A stretch of 64,000 nt of DNA from Rhododendron vialii. Its lineage: Eukaryota > Streptophyta > Magnoliopsida > Ericales > Ericaceae. Below are positions 22,538-33,869 of the stretch, piece after piece. The notes beneath the pieces were generated by a model that saw only the letters and a list, made by a program, of their open reading frames with translations, was not told the DNA's origin and did no database searches. Location: assembly GCF_030253575.1 (NCBI RefSeq), contig NC_080557.1, positions 213,501-277,500 on the forward strand, in the 5' to 3' direction. Numbering within the stretch: the stretch's first letter is position 1; each line of letters opens with the position of its first letter. Both the position numbers and the translations under genes were made by a program.

Positions 22538-23674
22538 TGCTTGACGATTTCCTAGACCTAAATTAATGGGTTGCCCCAAGCGTAGGGCGGAGACCGACGT
22601 AGCACAATATCCGGTAAGACCGGAGTCGAATCCACAAAGACGGTGATGTGTGCTGACTAAAAACTCGGGTTGTTATAATTTAAATGGGCTCTTAGGTAGC
22701 CACCCCTTGTCGTTTGATTGAGATTTGATTAAAACCTAGAAATTGATTGTACTTTTCAAATAATTAAAGGAGGTATGGTCGTAGGGTTCATAGCACTCGC
22801 AACCAGTCTGGATTTACCTGCTCCATTCAGTGTTCTTAAAAACGTTCAATTTTACATTGAAAAAGATACCCCGCAAGATGCGAAACCTTAGGGTCGCCGT
22901 TTACCCATGCGCAGCGGAGAATGAGTTTTGGACCCCCATTCTCCCGTTCACATGGGCTCCGACAATGCCCGGATTTGTCTGCGGGAAGTATTTTACCAAT
23001 CTAAAGTTAATTTTTACATTTTTTATTTCAAGATATGAGCAGAACGTATCCGAACCGGTCACGGTGTACTAATCACCCTGCGACCCTACCTATACAAACT
23101 ACTCACTCATTATTAAGCAAGAAACAAAATAAACCCTAGATTGAAACATGCTTCTATTACGCGAGATAGAAAATAAACAGAAAATCTAAGTTAAACAAGA
23201 ATCAACGAAAAACTTTTATGAAGAACAGAAATTAAACCGAGTTACCGAAGTACGAGTAATTGAACAAGACATCAAAAACTTAAAAGGAAAAAAGAATACT
23301 AAACAATATTGCCAGAGCCTTATTCTTCGTTTCGTCCGTGCTTTTCTTTTTTCTTCCGAAAGCTGCTGTAGCCTTTTCCCTTTTTTCCTTCGTAACCTAC
23401 TGCAGTGTAGGTGAATTATTTATATAGGGTTGAGGGCTTTAATTACACAAAGGCCCTTGAACTTTAAGAAATAATAAATGAGCCACTCAATTTTGGATCA
23501 TTTCGCATTTTTATCCCAAACGTCTTTAAAATCTTCTTTTTATCCAAAGTCTCGGACAACGGGCTCGAGTAACCTATAAACATAAAAAGCATAAAATAAA
23601 AATCAATTAACAAAAATAAAGGACTAATAAATGTAGATTGAAGGGCCAAAATATACATATTTTGGCACTTATCA
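22538..23674 (-). repeat. 3' LTR of the gag-only element
   Basis: 1137 bp; on the minus strand it starts TGATAAGTGCC and ends CGTCAAGCA. It repeats the right-hand LTR. The small open frames inside both LTRs are identical because the LTRs are, and are not genes. Confidence 0.95.
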
Positions 23675-25617
23675 CGCCCCCCAACTTACATTTTGCTAGT
23701 CCTCGAGCAAAGAAAATAAAAATAAATAAATAAAACAACTAACTAAGGGATAGATCTTTTAAACCCCCAGGTGGCCCCGGTAGGACGAGTGAAGTCTCGT
23801 GAGGGTTTTCAGCAATGATTACCCACAAAACACCGTGAATCCTGTCCACATAGAACCCAAAAACTGCAATGCAACTCATTGATACGCCAATGCCAAGAAT
23901 ATAGCATACGCAACAGTAGTTCTAGATGCTATCAAAACATAGAAATTAATCATGGCATCCAAACTTAGCGTGAGTGAGTAAAGACCTAGACCACAAGTGA
24001 ACCACAACCAAGTACTCTCTCCGGACCGAGTCTCGACTTCAATTCTTACCATGCCATGCACTCAACAAAAGAAAACGCTCGAAACGAGGTGCATTTAATA
24101 AACTCTCAATGTGTGCGGGCGGAAGTTTTGCAATAAAGAATCAAAGTACCCAGCACACTTAGACACGAATAGAAAGCTTTTTAAAGTAGACACATGATCT
24201 CATGAAAGGAATGTCAAGCATTAAAGACTATCTATCCATCGATCCATAACCCATTGCCCCAAAGATCAAATAGGACTTTTATTCGGTTATATCATTGGGT
24301 AAGAAAAAGTGCTTCAAAGGTTAGGATAAATCATAAGCAAGTGTCCGAAACTAGGCCAAAACAACATAGGGCAAGTATAACGATGTGCACCCTCTTTCAA
24401 CTCTTTTCAAATCCGCCATATCCCTCGCACAATTCCACGATGAAACAACTTGTTTCTTTCTTGCAACAAGTGCAAGGGTGTCTTCCCTTTTTCATTCAAG
24501 TTCTATTTTTTTTTCTTTATTTCTATTTTCTCAATTTTTCTATTTTTAGCTATGGGGAAGAATACACCACATTTCAAGCACAACTCTCTCAAATACACTT
24601 CCTCCATTCTCTTCAAAAATTAATCTTCACATGATTAGCTCGCCATTCTCAAGACACAATTTGGTTGGTAAAGCTTAACAAGAAAAAGGCTCATGCAAGA
24701 GGCTCAATGTGGCTCGCAAAGATAAGTATTTAAGAAAAAGAAACAAACCGGCTCAATCAGCAAAGATGGCCTATTATCATCTCCTAGGGGCAATACAACC
24801 ATATAACTTTCCATTCCCAAAAGAAGATATAATAGGCATGCATTAAGTCCCAATACTTGACGACAAAGATAATGAGATCGACAACGATTAAGCTTCTTTC
24901 TCTTTCTTTTTTTTTTTACGACAAACGAAGAGTTTATGTGACACCACTCCAAAGAAAGATAAGGCACTAAAGCTCACATGGGCATAAGTCTCCACTAATC
25001 TAGCCATTGAAAGCACTCAAGTCACAACTCACAAACAGTCAAGGTCCAACAAACGTGCAGTGCAAAGATGCTAAGAATGTATGCCAGAATAAATTTCTAT
25101 CGCCAAGTTAGCAAAAAGAACTAACATGCAATATCATATTCAAGTAATGCCCAACAATTCTCAACACTAGCAACCAACAAGTAAACATTGCAATCTTCAA
25201 GCCTCAAGTAGAAAAGATCCAACAAGTATTTTTAATTTTCAATTTTTTTTATTAACAAGATAAAGAACAAAGTGATTCCTCCTCCCAACTTGAACTATTC
25301 AATGTCCGCATTGAAAGCATAAAAAAAAATAAAAATAAATAAAGATCGGACATAAACAAAAAAGAGAGGAGAGATAACACCTCGGAAAGGAGGGCTAAGC
25401 AGAGTAAATTAGAGAGTGAGGGATACCCCCCAACTTGAATCGAACAATCTGCAAAATGTTTAGCCTCCAAAACAGCAAGAAAAATAACTCAAAGAAATAA
25501 ACAAGGTAAGAAAGAAAAATAAAATACAAAAAACCATCCACTTTCTTCACGCGAAAGACACGGGTACTACTTTTCTCCCTATTTCTCAAGCGAGAAACGG
25601 GTGGCTATACCAGACCA

Positions 25618-26793
25618 TCAAAAAAAATATGCACATGTAGCCAAACGTGGGTTCCGAACATTTATCATGCCAACAAGAGCTAAGACAATGAACATAGTAC
25701 TCCATTCTACACCTTTTATCAAGAATTGAACCCGACCATGCCATAAGATAAGATACTTCGAGTAGCACATTTGCCGAATTCGGTTTAGACATTTAAATTC
25801 CAACATATGTATAGCCCAAACTAGATTAATTTTCAAATTGTTGACAAAATCCACAAGATATGGATGATAAACTAAATTAAATTCATCAACACCAAGAAAA
25901 TTAATCAGCTCCACATTTAAAAACTCTTGCAAAAGTGGAGATTCAGTAGCAGGGGTGGCACAATCTAGAGCTGAGAGTACTTGATTATTCAGTGCAACTA
26001 TAGGCAATGACTCCTCAAAAGGCATATAGCTTTCACAAATAACAAATAGCTCTATTTCCTCTTTTTCTCTCGCATCAAAATCCTTAGGAAGTAGCTCTAT
26101 TTCCTCTTTTTCCCTAGCATCAGAATTAATAACCTCAGAAAGTGGCTCTATTTCCTCTTTTCCCCTAGCATCAGAATTAATATCCTCAGGAAGTGGCTCT
26201 ATTTCCTCTTTTTCTCTAGCATCAAAACTGGTATCCTCAGAACTTTTAGTCAACTCACAAAATTGGAGCTTTTGGGTTAATTCATCTAAGAAATCCCAAG
26301 CGTCTTCAGGGGCTTTATCCAGGAATTCGTCAGTGGACCTAAAATCCACCTCGCATGGCTTAAGGTTTAAACCACGGCAAAAGATAACCAGAAGACTGCC
26401 AAGCTCACAATTAAAACTCGACCAAGAAAATACAACAAATTTAAATCGCTCCCAACACTGTGACAAAGACTCATCATCTTGTTGAGAGAAATCTGATAGT
26501 TCTTGTAAAAGCATATGAGTCTCATACGAGGGATTGAAAGTTTTGAAAAACTGTATGACAATTTCACTCCATGTCAATCCTGGACTCAAAAAAATAAACC
26601 AACTTTGAGCACGACCACGCAAAGATTTTGGGAATACATGTAAAAGAGCCACTTCATCGCTAGCAAAAGCCTCCTCAAGGTCATGAATATGCGAAAAAGA
26701 ATTTTCTGAGGCCAAACCATAAAATATAGGAAGTGATACTGAACAATCAAATTGTTTTGTATAACCTCCATAGCACTTTGCAAAATCGGCCAT
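25618..26793 (-). CDS. Retrotransposon gag polyprotein
   Basis: Capsid-like protein of the gag-only element. The frame is open to 26874, but the Met at 26793 (MADFAKCYGG) is the likely start; the upstream 27 residues are hydrophobic read-through next to the primer site. The Retrotrans_gag core is clear: HIHDLEEAF, LRGRAQSWF, TWSEIVIQFFKTF, FSQQDDESLSQCWERFK and FCRGL. After it come four tandem acidic repeats of about 15-20 residues containing DAREKEEIE (26049-26229), then an unrecognised tail. No CCHC zinc knuckle and no protease follow. The frame is uninterrupted over 392 codons, consistent with recent activity. It would package element RNA into particles using enzymes from another element. 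Confidence 0.8.
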   Translation of the reverse strand: MADFAKCYGGYTKQFDCSVSLPIFYGLASENSFSHIHDLEEAFASDEVALLHVFPKSLRGRAQSWFIFLSPGLTWSEIVIQFFKTFNPSYETHMLLQELSDFSQQDDESLSQCWERFKFVVFSWSSFNCELGSLLVIFCRGLNLKPCEVDFRSTDEFLDKAPEDAWDFLDELTQKLQFCELTKSSEDTSFDAREKEEIEPLPEDINSDARGKEEIEPLSEVINSDAREKEEIELLPKDFDAREKEEIELFVICESYMPFEESLPIVALNNQVLSALDCATPATESPLLQEFLNVELINFLGVDEFNLVYHPYLVDFVNNLKINLVWAIHMLEFKCLNRIRQMCYSKYLILWHGRVQFLIKGVEWSTMFIVLALVGMINVRNPRLATCAYFF

Positions 26794-26883
26794 TTTTTTT
26801 TTCAAAAATTTAAAAAAAAATAAAAGAACTAAAAAGAAAACAAATAAAAAAATAACTACCCGAATTCTTAACACACGTTACCG

Positions 26884-26901
26884 TCCCCGGCAACGGCGCC
26901 A
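26884..26901 (-). other. Primer-binding site for tRNA-Asp
   Basis: On the minus strand TGGCGCCGTTGCCGGGGA, 18 bases, starts four bases inside the 5' LTR. From established knowledge it matches the complement of the 3' end of plant tRNA-Asp (GUC), as used by Athila/Tat-type elements. Confidence 0.88.
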
Positions 26902-26905
26902 AAAA

Positions 26906-28042
26906 TACTTGACGATTTCCTAGACCTAAATTAATGGGTTGCCCCAAGCGTAGGGCGGAGACCGACGTAGCACAATATCCGGTAAGACCGGAGTCGAATC
27001 CACAAAGACGGTGATGTGTGCTGACTAAAAACTCGGGTTGTTATAATTTAAATGGGCTCTTAGGTAGCCACCCCTTGTCGTTTGATTGAGATTTGATTAA
27101 AACCTAGAAATTGATTGTACTTTTCAAATAATTAAAGGAGGTATGGTCGTAGGGTTCATAGCACTCGCAACCAGTCTGGATTTACCTGCTCCATTCAGTG
27201 TTCTTAAAAACGTTCAATTTTACATTGAAAAAGATACCCCGCAAGATGCGAAACCTTAGGGTCGCCGTTTACCCATGCGCAGCGGAGAATGAGTTTTGGA
27301 CCCCCATTCTCCCGTTCACATGGGCTCCGACAATGCCCGGATTTGTCTGCGGGAAGTATTTTACCAATCTAAAGTTAATTTTTACATTTTTTATTTCAAG
27401 ATATGAGCAGAACGTATCCGAACCGGTCACGGTGTACTAATCACCCTGCGACCCTACCTATACAAACTACTCACTCATTATTAAGCAAGAAACAAAATAA
27501 ACCCTAGATTGAAACATGCTTCTATTACGCGAGATAGAAAATAAACAGAAAATCTAAGTTAAACAAGAATCAACGAAAAACTTTTATGAAGAACAGAAAT
27601 TAAACCGAGTTACCGAAGTACGAGTAATTGAACAAGACATCAAAAACTTAAAAGGAAAAAAGAATACTAAACAATATTGCCAGAGCCTTATTCTTCGTTT
27701 CGTCCGTGCTTTTCTTTTTTCTTCCGAAAGCTGCTGTAGCCTTTTCCCTTTTTTCCTTCGTAACCTACTGCAGTGTAGGTGAATTATTTATATAGGGTTG
27801 AGGGCTTTAATTACACAAAGGCCCTTGAACTTTAAGAAATAATAAATGAGCCACTCAATTTTGGATCATTTCGCATTTTTATCCCAAACGTCTTTAAAAT
27901 CTTCTTTTTATCCAAAGTCTCGGACAACGGGCTCGAGTAACCTATAAACATAAAAAGCATAAAATAAAAATCAATTAACAAAAATAAAGGACTAATAAAT
28001 GTAGATTGAAGGGCCAAAATATACATATTTTGGCACTTATCA
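26906..28042 (-). repeat. 5' LTR of the gag-only element
   Basis: 1137 bp, same length as the left LTR. Minus-strand CTATATAAATAA near 27785-27795 is a probable TATA box. It starts TGATAAG and ends CAAGTA, where the other copy has the canonical CA. Confidence 0.95.
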
Positions 28043-28228
28043 AGGATCAATTGAGGGTAGTCCCACATTGCTTGGAGAAATGTAAATTGTGTGCTATAAA
28101 TAATATATTGTCATCCTATCTTGTATAAGGACTTTTAAAGTTATGAGGGCGCCAAAGTCAATTGAAATTTCATAGTTAAGCGTGCTCGCACTTGAGTAAT
28201 CCATACAGGGTGGGAGCGGGTCATTACA

Positions 28229-28422
28229 AAAGATGACGGCTTTAAAACACTTTAATGACATTTCACAACTGTCATCATCTTTATAGATATTAATGACAGT
28301 TTCAAACTGTCATTTTAAGATTCAGACTTTTAATGACAGCTCCACAGATAACAGTTTTAAAACTGTCATCTTTCACGTTTAATGACACTTTTAAACTATC
28401 ATCTTTTACGATTATTGTAGTG
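28229..28422 (+). mobile_element. CACTA-like terminal fragment
   Basis: Read from the right, the end is CACTACAATAATCG, followed by several copies of a TGACAGTTTTAAAACTGTCA-like hairpin. A CACTACAA end with repeated subterminal motifs is typical of CACTA (En/Spm) elements. I found no matching left end, so the element is either truncated or its other end is diverged; the repeats at 21940-22260 may belong to it. Confidence 0.4.
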
Positions 28423-29391
28423 GTGACATCGATCAATGCCAAAATTCATTCATTGTTATTGCCCTGGCTTTGATGATGAACCCCTAGACATATAAAACTA
28501 AAATTGGTCGTCCCCAAAATGTGAACTTAAAGAAAAAATGTCATTGTTGAAAAAAAAATCAAAATTTTTTTGCGCTAATAACAAGTCCATTTAATTAATC
28601 AACAATTTGAAACATTAGTATACACTTTTTTCTTTGACATTTTTTAAAAGAATAAATATTTTGAAACATTAGAGAAAGAAATAAATTAAAATGGGATTGA
28701 AAAGAACAGATGGAGGAAGTTTGAAAGTTATGATCCTTGTGGTAGAGGTCACTAAAAACCAGTCCGGGTGGGGGAAGAGAGACGCCTGGCACGCCTATCA
28801 AAGCAACGTGTTAAATGGAATTCCTCTGCCGCCTCCTCTCCCACCGCCGTGTGCTTACTATTCACTCCTCACTTTTACTTTCCCTTGCTGCCTGCCATTT
28901 TCATTTTTGTTCTCATTTTGTTATCCCCTGGCATGCCTATCAAAGCAAGTGTGTTAAAGGGCATACAGTTGGTGGTGGTGGTGATGGTGATGATGGTGAT
29001 GGAGGCGGAAGTCACGGTGGGGCTAATACAAATGGTCTATCACAGCTTTCGGGATGAAGTGAAAATGTGTAGCTACAAAGATGTACATGTGATATGGAAC
29101 ATTTTGAATGGAATTGATACTAATATTCCAGCTCCTAAGTCCACCGTTACTAAGAGGCGATCCTATTGGAGCTGGAGGGTTCTCTTTTGGTCTAATCACA
29201 AATGGGCTACCTCCTCCTTCTCCACCTCCTATCCTTAATTCAATTCAATGTAGCATTCTTCATTCAATTCAATGTTCGCTACATCTTTAAAAGGGCTTCC
29301 TAATATCGTAAGTGAACGATACAATACCTGTTATTTACACACAAATTAACATGGTAAAACAAGATTGCCATTAGACGATAATTTATTATTA
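28423..29391. other. Intergenic, no supportable gene
   Basis: Open frames near 28690-29240 are low-complexity (GGTGGTGATGGTGATGATGG near 28970). They contain two variants of 'gcctatcaaagcaa.gtgttaaa' (28793 and 28935) but no recognisable domain or splice structure. It may be a degraded gene or repeat. Confidence 0.4.
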
Positions 29392-29687
29392 GGAAAAGAC
29401 TACAATACACACTCTTTATTTGAATGTGTATTATATGTACTCCCCAAAATGTTACGAATTATAGAGAATATATTACGAATCATATTGCTAAAAAGTTACG
29501 AATCGTATAAAGGATACGAGATACACCAAGATGTTATGAATCATAATGAAAATGTTACGAATCGTACTGCTAAAAAGTTATGAATTCTAGGACAGAAGTT
29601 ACGAAACACACTAAAATGTTATGAATAAACCATAAAATATGTGCATATGATACACCCTTTTAAGGGGTGTGCATTGTAGACTTTCCC
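29392..29687. mobile_element. MITE with 9-bp target duplication
   Basis: Ends GGAAAAGACTACAATACACAC and GTGTGCATTGTAGACTTTCCC are inverted copies; TTATTATTA precedes and follows the element (29383-29391 and 29688-29696). A 9-bp duplication fits a Mutator-like origin, though the AT-rich site weakens the case. The interior is a degenerate run of GTTACGAAT-type units. It lies downstream of the ABC gene's stop codon. Confidence 0.65.
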
Positions 29688-29914
29688 TTATTATTAAGAT
29701 GATAAACAGCTAGCGAAGGCATGCAAATTTATCATCCATATCACATAGTTTCTTTCAAGTTATTATTTCTTTCAAATTGAAAGATTATAATCACGAAAAA
29801 AACATCATATACTCTCGGACTCTTGACCTTCTAATGAGACACTAAGAACATGGTCAAGTTATACACATTACAAAATAAGTACGTTTAGCTCTTGACGAAT
29901 AACTTTTCATGTAT

Positions 29915-32048
29915 TCAATTGCTGAGCTGAAGAAACCGTAGTGCCATGGGATGCTGGGCATGGGATAGTTGGTTAGGTTTCAAGACTTCAACAATTTCCC
30001 CGTCCACAACGAGGCACGCAATATCAGCTATCCTTTGTATTTGCTTGATGCTGTGTGACACCATTATAACTGTCATCCCCTTATTCTTCTTCAGCTTTAC
30101 AAGAACATCCTCTATGTTTTGAGTTGATATTGGATCCAATGCACTCGTCGGCTCATCCAATAGCAAAACCTTACAAAATGAAAAGAGATGTGTGAAACAG
30201 TTTGCATAAGAGTTTCATATCAAAGTTGGAAGGTTTTTGACTCATGATCAATTCAATGAGTCACAATGGGAAAGTAGACCATATTAGTTGGAGGGCCTAA
30301 CTACGAGTTTTTTTTTCCCAATTGGGGGTATTATTAATTAATTCCAATTGAAGTGGTGGTATCAACAAACGGTGGGCTTTTAATTACCTCAGGGTCGTTG
30401 GCTAGAGTCCTGGCTAGTGCGACTCTCTGAGCTTGACCAACAGATAATTCACGCCCATTTTTATTGAAAAAGGAGGAATCCAGGTCAGCAAGGGTGAGCA
30501 ACTTGTATACTTCATTGTCAGCTAGCTTCTTCCCTCTCAATTGTGGTCCATATCTTACATTATCTGCCACTGTACCTGCAAATATATAGTATCATAAAAG
30601 TATCCAAAGTTGAGCGACCACTATTCATCCAAAGCACGATGAATTGAGTTCTTTTTTAGGTTTATGTGATGTGTCCAAATTGAAAGAAAATGATTTGGAC
30701 ACTAATGTGCCGACACAAAAATATTTGGAGCCAATCGATGTAGTGGGGCTGATTTGCTGTCTCAGTTTGAATGTACGAGGGGTAATTTAGTGGTTACAAT
30801 AATAACAAAGATAATAAAAAAAGGGGTGCTGCCGAAGTCACAGTATTTATAGACTTTCCCAAGGAATCCTATGTGTTTGTGTATGTATGTCTTGACGTTT
30901 GATTGATTTTTTTTCTTCTTATGATTATGATAGTCCCCCTAAATTCAAAATAACTTTTACATATACCCCTGTTAATCCGTGGTGAGAGAGGAGGAGTATT
31001 ATACAAAAGCTGCTTAGTGGTGAAGAAAAATATTCGTCGATCGGTGGACAAATTGCTTAAGAAGTGAAAGTAGTGAAACTAACTAGTAGTGATCGTTAAG
31101 CTCCCACAAAATTGCTTCCTTCATAAGCGGGTTTAGTCTATCTTGTTGATCAGCTCATTCGTTATCCTGTTAGACTTAGCCTCATCAGTCTCAGCCAATC
31201 ATTACTCTCCAAACTACAACTGGATTCGATCTCTTTTCTGGGGGAATAAAAAATAGTAGTAGAACGACTAAAAGATCTTTGTCGTGAGACGTGTTCGATT
31301 TTCGTACGTAACTAATACTAACAAGTGCCACATGGTGAAGATAGAAACTGATTATAGTACGAAAATACTAAGGCAAGGTAATAATTATTTCTTTTTTTAT
31401 TTACTTAACTACTGGTATGTCAGAAACGTGTCATAGACAAGAAACAAAAACTTATGAATGAATCAAATGATAGTATAAATAAAAAGCAAAAAGTAAATTG
31501 TGGCGAGGGGTTTGGGGATATAATATGTAGTGGTTTACCTTCAAATATAGCAGGTAACTGGAAGAGCATCCCAACTTTACGGCGGAGGGAGAGAACGTCG
31601 AGGCTACAAATATCACGGCCGTCCATAAACACCGTGTGAGGAGGTGGCTCCCAGAGCCGGTTCAACGCCCTCAACAGCGTTGATTTGCCGCTCCCACTTG
31701 GGCCTATGATCCCCACCACCATCCCCTTTGGTATCTCCGCGTTTATCCTTTTCAATATCGGCCTCCCCGACTCCGATATCACTTGCTCCGTCGTCAGATT
31801 GCGGATCGAAAACTTGGGTTCCGCTTCACCCTCCCCTGCTTCCATGTCCACCACCAGCAGATGTTCTCTGTCCTCATCTGCAAAACTCAAACACAATTGA
31901 TCATACCACGTACTTGTAAATGCATACATCTGTGTACTATATACTACGTATATGTTACTCCAGAGAGAGAGAGAGAGAGAGAAAGAGTGAGAATTAAACC
32001 TATAGTGTCAGAGGTCTCGACTAGTTGAATTGAAGCTTTGGATGTCAT
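29915..32048 (-). CDS. ABCI17: ABC transporter I family member 17 (STAR1-type ATPase)
   Basis: Four exons (32048-32000, 31877-31539, 30575-30388, 30169-29915) join in consistent phase to 276 residues. It is a stand-alone nucleotide-binding domain with every motif present: Walker A GPSGSGKST (75-83), Q-loop MLFQ (120-123), signature LSVGQAQR (173-180), Walker B VLLLDEP (193-199) with D-loop SALD, and the switch His231 in MVSHS. There are no membrane segments, so it needs a separate permease. In rice STAR1 pairs with STAR2 (ALS3 in Arabidopsis) in UDP-glucose export and aluminium tolerance; the same role here is inferred from family. The 5' leader contains GA repeats (about 31966-31986 and 32136-32171). 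Reading exon 2 upstream without splicing gives a false longer N-terminus. Confidence 0.92.
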
Positions 32049-32130
32049 TGCATAGAGTAGAGAGAGTGTACTGTGTGCGTTAGTTAGAGGCGAGGGAGGT
32101 AGAGGGGGAAGGAGAGAGCATATGTATTTT

Positions 32131-32176
<46 letters not shown>

Positions 32177-33869
32177 AAGGCAGGAAGGAAACTGGAAAAC
32201 ACCTTCACCAGATTCCACCGTCACCAACCACCTAGCAAATTCTAACCGTCACGTCCACAATAATTAAAATAGGAGGGTAATAGTGAGCGACCAAACCACA
32301 GGCACAGCTGCTGAATGCTGATCCACTAAAAAAGATTTGCAAGTGCATTTTCACTTTCGAAGAGCGGATAATGTAAATTTAACTAAACGCAATGAAGTGC
32401 TCCCTCTAATCGTAAGTTAAGTGCTCAATCGGGTGTGAAGCTTGTCTTCTTTCGACTTGCAAAAAAACCCAATGATTTATTTTTAAAGGGAATTAATGCT
32501 ACATTTATAAGATATGTAAATGCCTTTTTTAAATATGTTATTGGTTGTCTATTTTATAAGGGGAAATTGCTATATCGCTAAAGAAAACAAAACGCCTTAT
32601 ACGGTACTTACCACATAGGTTTTACGTACTTTTTAGTGCATGTTATGCCTAATCTTAGTGTACGCATGTTTTGGTTACTCACAAAAATTGCATTATTTTA
32701 CCATGTATTGGTTGTTGTTTTATATCTTATCCAAAAATTGCACGTCTTTTCGTTTAGTTACGAAAACTTCATTAGTTTACCGTGTTTTGGTTACTATTTA
32801 ATTTTTATCCAAAAGTTACATGTTTTTTTTTAGGGCCCCTACAAAAAGAAGTGCAATTTCTAAATAAATAAAATAAAATACTTCCATGCACTACAAAATA
32901 CGTACAATTTTTTGAATAAAAATAAAATACTTTCGTGTTCTACAAAAAGACGTGCAATTTTTGAATAAAAATAATTCGTGAACTACAAAAACTTATGTAA
33001 TTACTTGCATGCAGAAAAGGGTCTGAAAAATTAAAAAGGAAATTTGGCAAGTTAGCTCTTCTTTGGCTTGCTGGACTTTCTCAACAAAACAATGCCTCAA
33101 TCATTCAACCATTGTCATTATTCTCGTAGTGAGATTTGGATGTATAGTATTGGGATTTTTTATTTGACCAGTAAGTAGCAACTTCTCTTGGATTTTGACT
33201 AGCTAGTCCATTGGCTTATTAACTTCAAGACAGTTCGGGTTGGTCCATAGCTATTTGGCTCCATTGCATTTCTGTGGTCCATTTGGAAATGCATGCCCTC
33301 ATATTTTGTTTTTTGGGATAGGGACTCCATCCCTATCTCTGTGGTTTTTCTTCTCTTAAGAAAATGCTCTCTAATAATCATGCAGCTAGCTAGCTCACAT
33401 CATTGGTGACACATATTAGTTATAAGTACAAAATGAATTTCGCAGTAAAAGAATCGTGCGTACATTCAGTAAAAGATTTGAGTTAAGGACAAAAGTTGCT
33501 CGGAAAAAAGAACATAACACATCATTATCTTAAAATATTTAGTAGAATTTTTATGGTATTCTAAAATAATTTTGAGAGTATAACAAACTAGTACCGAGGA
33601 CCGAGGTCATTGTGAAAGAATGAGTGAGAGAGTCTACGACCTGCATATATGTCACTTAGAGCATCCCCAATCTTGTGAAATATGAGGGACGAGATATTTA
33701 TTGAATTCGATAACATGAAACCGTATAATGAGGCCTTTATTTATACAAGGAAAAGGAACTCAGCTAACTATAGAAGGAAATCATCCAAATTATAATAAAA
33801 GACCTGCTAACCATTTACCAAACCACGTGGCTCAAAAAGTTAATCTCAAGTTAAACAGTAGCTGCTCGC
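32049..33869. other. ABCI17 leader, promoter and intergenic DNA
   Basis: Contains the (GA)n tract at about 32136-32171 in the presumed leader or promoter. It then has AT-rich DNA with several degenerate copies of 'ctacaaaaa.acgtgcaatttttgaataaaaataaaatac' at 32840-33000. No gene seen. Confidence 0.5.

Larger units (their letters stand above)
22538..28042 (-). mobile_element. Gag-only, non-autonomous LTR retrotransposon
   Basis: Two 1137-bp direct LTRs flank about 3.2 kb. The target duplication AGGAT is at 22533-22537 and 28043-28047. The 5' LTR is the right-hand one, because the primer site (26884-26901) lies just inside it and the purine tract (GTTGGGGGG, about 23676-23688) just inside the left one. 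The interior has one gag reading frame and no protease, reverse transcriptase, RNase H or integrase, so it must borrow enzymes: a terminal-repeat-with-gag layout. By eye the LTRs are the same length and I noticed one difference (the G of the terminal TG, A in the right copy at 26907), so insertion is recent. The tRNA-Asp primer suggests a Ty3/gypsy Athila/Tat-type helper, by inference. Confidence 0.9.
22355..28228 (+). mobile_element. Cassandra-like TRIM, interrupted by an LTR element
   Basis: A primer-site-like TAGTATTAGAGCC (22357-22369; 11 of 13 match to TGGTATCAGAGCC), about 70 bp of internal sequence, a purine tract (GTGGGAGA) and an LTR that begins TGTGATGCCC at 22440 and ends GGGTCATTACA at 28228. 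The LTR is split at the AGGAT target site by the element at 22538-28042; without it the LTR is about 279 bp. Near 28173-28215 it contains AGTTAAGCGTGCTCG followed by GAGTA and AGGGTGGG, matching the order of plant 5S rRNA (AGTTAAGCGTGCTTGGGCGAGAGTA...GGATGGG), the hallmark of Cassandra elements. The left LTR is truncated or too diverged to delimit; GAGTCGTTACA ending at 22354 may be its end. Confidence 0.65.

Noticed and set aside
22830..23072. 80-codon frame that recurs identically at 27198-27440
   Set aside because: Both lie inside the LTRs and are identical only because the LTRs are.
28691..29238. Overlapping frames with Gly/Val repeats
   Set aside because: Low-complexity GGTGAT repeats; no domain and no consistent splice pattern.
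31420..31929. Longer N-terminus for the ABC protein (MYAFTSTWYD...)
   Set aside because: It reads through the intron upstream of the acceptor at 31878. Splicing to the 49-bp exon at 32048-32000 gives a consistent phase and start.
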